Source: Microcaldota archaeon (GTDB lineage Archaea; Micrarchaeota; Micrarchaeia; Anstonellales; J096). From it: 31,333 nucleotides of DNA. Where the stretch lies: assembly GCA_026396375.1 (NCBI GenBank), contig JAPLWW010000045.1:1-31333 (forward strand). Reading direction: 5' to 3'. A program made the position numbers and the translations under genes. Below are positions 30,724-31,333 of this stretch, one piece after another. Position 1 is the stretch's first letter. Every line of letters starts with the position of its first letter. Under the pieces are notes generated by a model. The model was not told the DNA's origin and did no database searches. It saw only the letters and a program-made list of their open reading frames with translations.

Positions 30724-31333
30724 TCAACCGTGAATTAATGTGCAGCGGGGCGAGAATTTCCTTTTTATCATGCTAAACGTGCTTTCCACATTACTGCGCT
30801 TATGATACCTTTCCATGAACTCTTGCTCATAGTACCGGAAGTACAAGTACATCTTGCGCCATGTATGATTGCCTTTCGCCCTTCCTGTAGCATTTGACTT
30901 GAACGGAATGTATGGGACAGCCCCTACTTCAAAGACCTTTTCCATGTTTTCCCTGCTGGAATAGGCTTTGTCTGCCGAAACCTCCTTTATATTGAAATGC
31001 TCTGCCGTCTTTCCGACCAGATCTGAGAACTGCGGGCTGTCCGCAGCATGCCCATCCGTAACAGTAATAGCCGTAATTATGTTGGTTTTGATACCACATA
31101 TCACATGTATCTTTATCCATTCATGAGTCTTATTTTCATTTCCTTCTGTTTTCCCGAACTTATAGTCAAACCATCTGGAATAGAAGGCTGAACTCAGTCC
31201 GCTTGCATCTACTGAGACGGATTACTCAAGGTCCCTCAACGGCATGGCGGATAGCCTGATTAAGTCTTTAAGTATAGAGACCATTGCAGGGCTGTTGAAA
31301 TAATTGAGGAGGGTGTTGAAGTGAGGGACCTTT
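30724..31333 (-). pseudogene. Decayed IS4/IS5-type DDE transposase (5' end beyond window)
   Basis: Reading the minus strand from the window edge gives KVPHFNTLLNYFNSPAM, then SVSVDASGL (first Asp), KFGKTEG, VSADKAYSS (second Asp) and YHKRSNVESTFSMIKRKF (catalytic Glu), the DDE order of IS4/IS5-like transposases. An in-frame TAA at 31224-31222 interrupts the frame right before the first Asp (RDLE, stop, SVSVDAS). The C-terminus breaks off after KRKFSPRC, where the family continues for about 30-40 more residues. Both defects suggest an inactive remnant. GACCT TTTC AGGTC at 30710-30723, just after the stop, is a small palindrome that may be part of the old end. Confidence 0.82.

Overview
The window is archaeal. 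It carries a nearly complete archaeal translation, RNA-processing and exosome gene string: eL42, eS27, aIF2-alpha, Nop10, a PAC2-family protein, SBDS, Rrp4, Rrp41, Rrp42, eL43, an RpoP-like protein, a Brix protein, Pcc1, prefoldin beta and a DHH phosphoesterase. Many genes have a TATA box (often TTTTTAAA) about 25-28 nt before the start codon, as expected of leaderless archaeal transcripts. Arginine is mostly AGG and isoleucine often ATA. Small proteins, overlapping genes and many orphan helical-repeat proteins suggest a DPANN-like lineage (Micrarchaeota or Diapherotrites type), but I cannot prove this from the window.

Layout. 1-2000: a broken ankyrin gene, an intact ankyrin gene and two paralogous helical-repeat proteins. 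2112-4265: a soluble PAS/histidine kinase/receiver hybrid of bacterial style. 4338-8926: four unrecognised helical proteins on one strand, each with its own TATA box; two of the promoters are near-identical copies. 8992-16457: the translation/exosome superoperon. 16524-17102: an ankyrin lipoprotein that is more A/T-rich than its surroundings. 17236-18798: AMP phosphorylase. 18872-21446: Pta, AckA and holo-ACP synthase in an overlapping operon. Convergent to it, 23421-21476: thiolase, DUF35 zinc-ribbon/OB protein and acyl carrier protein. 23634-23708: a fragment resembling the DUF763 N-terminus. 23749-25649: two overlapping genes built from a 70-residue repeat. 25732-27625: a thioredoxin-like membrane protein and a membrane glycosyltransferase with an internal stop. 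27735-30631: TPR protein, CsaA-like protein, CYTH protein and radical SAM protein. 30724 to the end: a decayed DDE transposase.

Two themes stand out. First, an acetyl-CoA/ACP module (Pta-AckA-AcpS facing thiolase-DUF35-ACP) sits in an archaeon, where ACP and Pta-AckA are uncommon. Second, several otherwise well-conserved genes are interrupted: ankyrin (TAA), Rrp42 (deletion plus frameshift), glycosyltransferase (TAG) and transposase (TAA). These could be genuine decay, recoding or sequence error. An RpoP-like protein without its zinc cysteines lies in the core operon.
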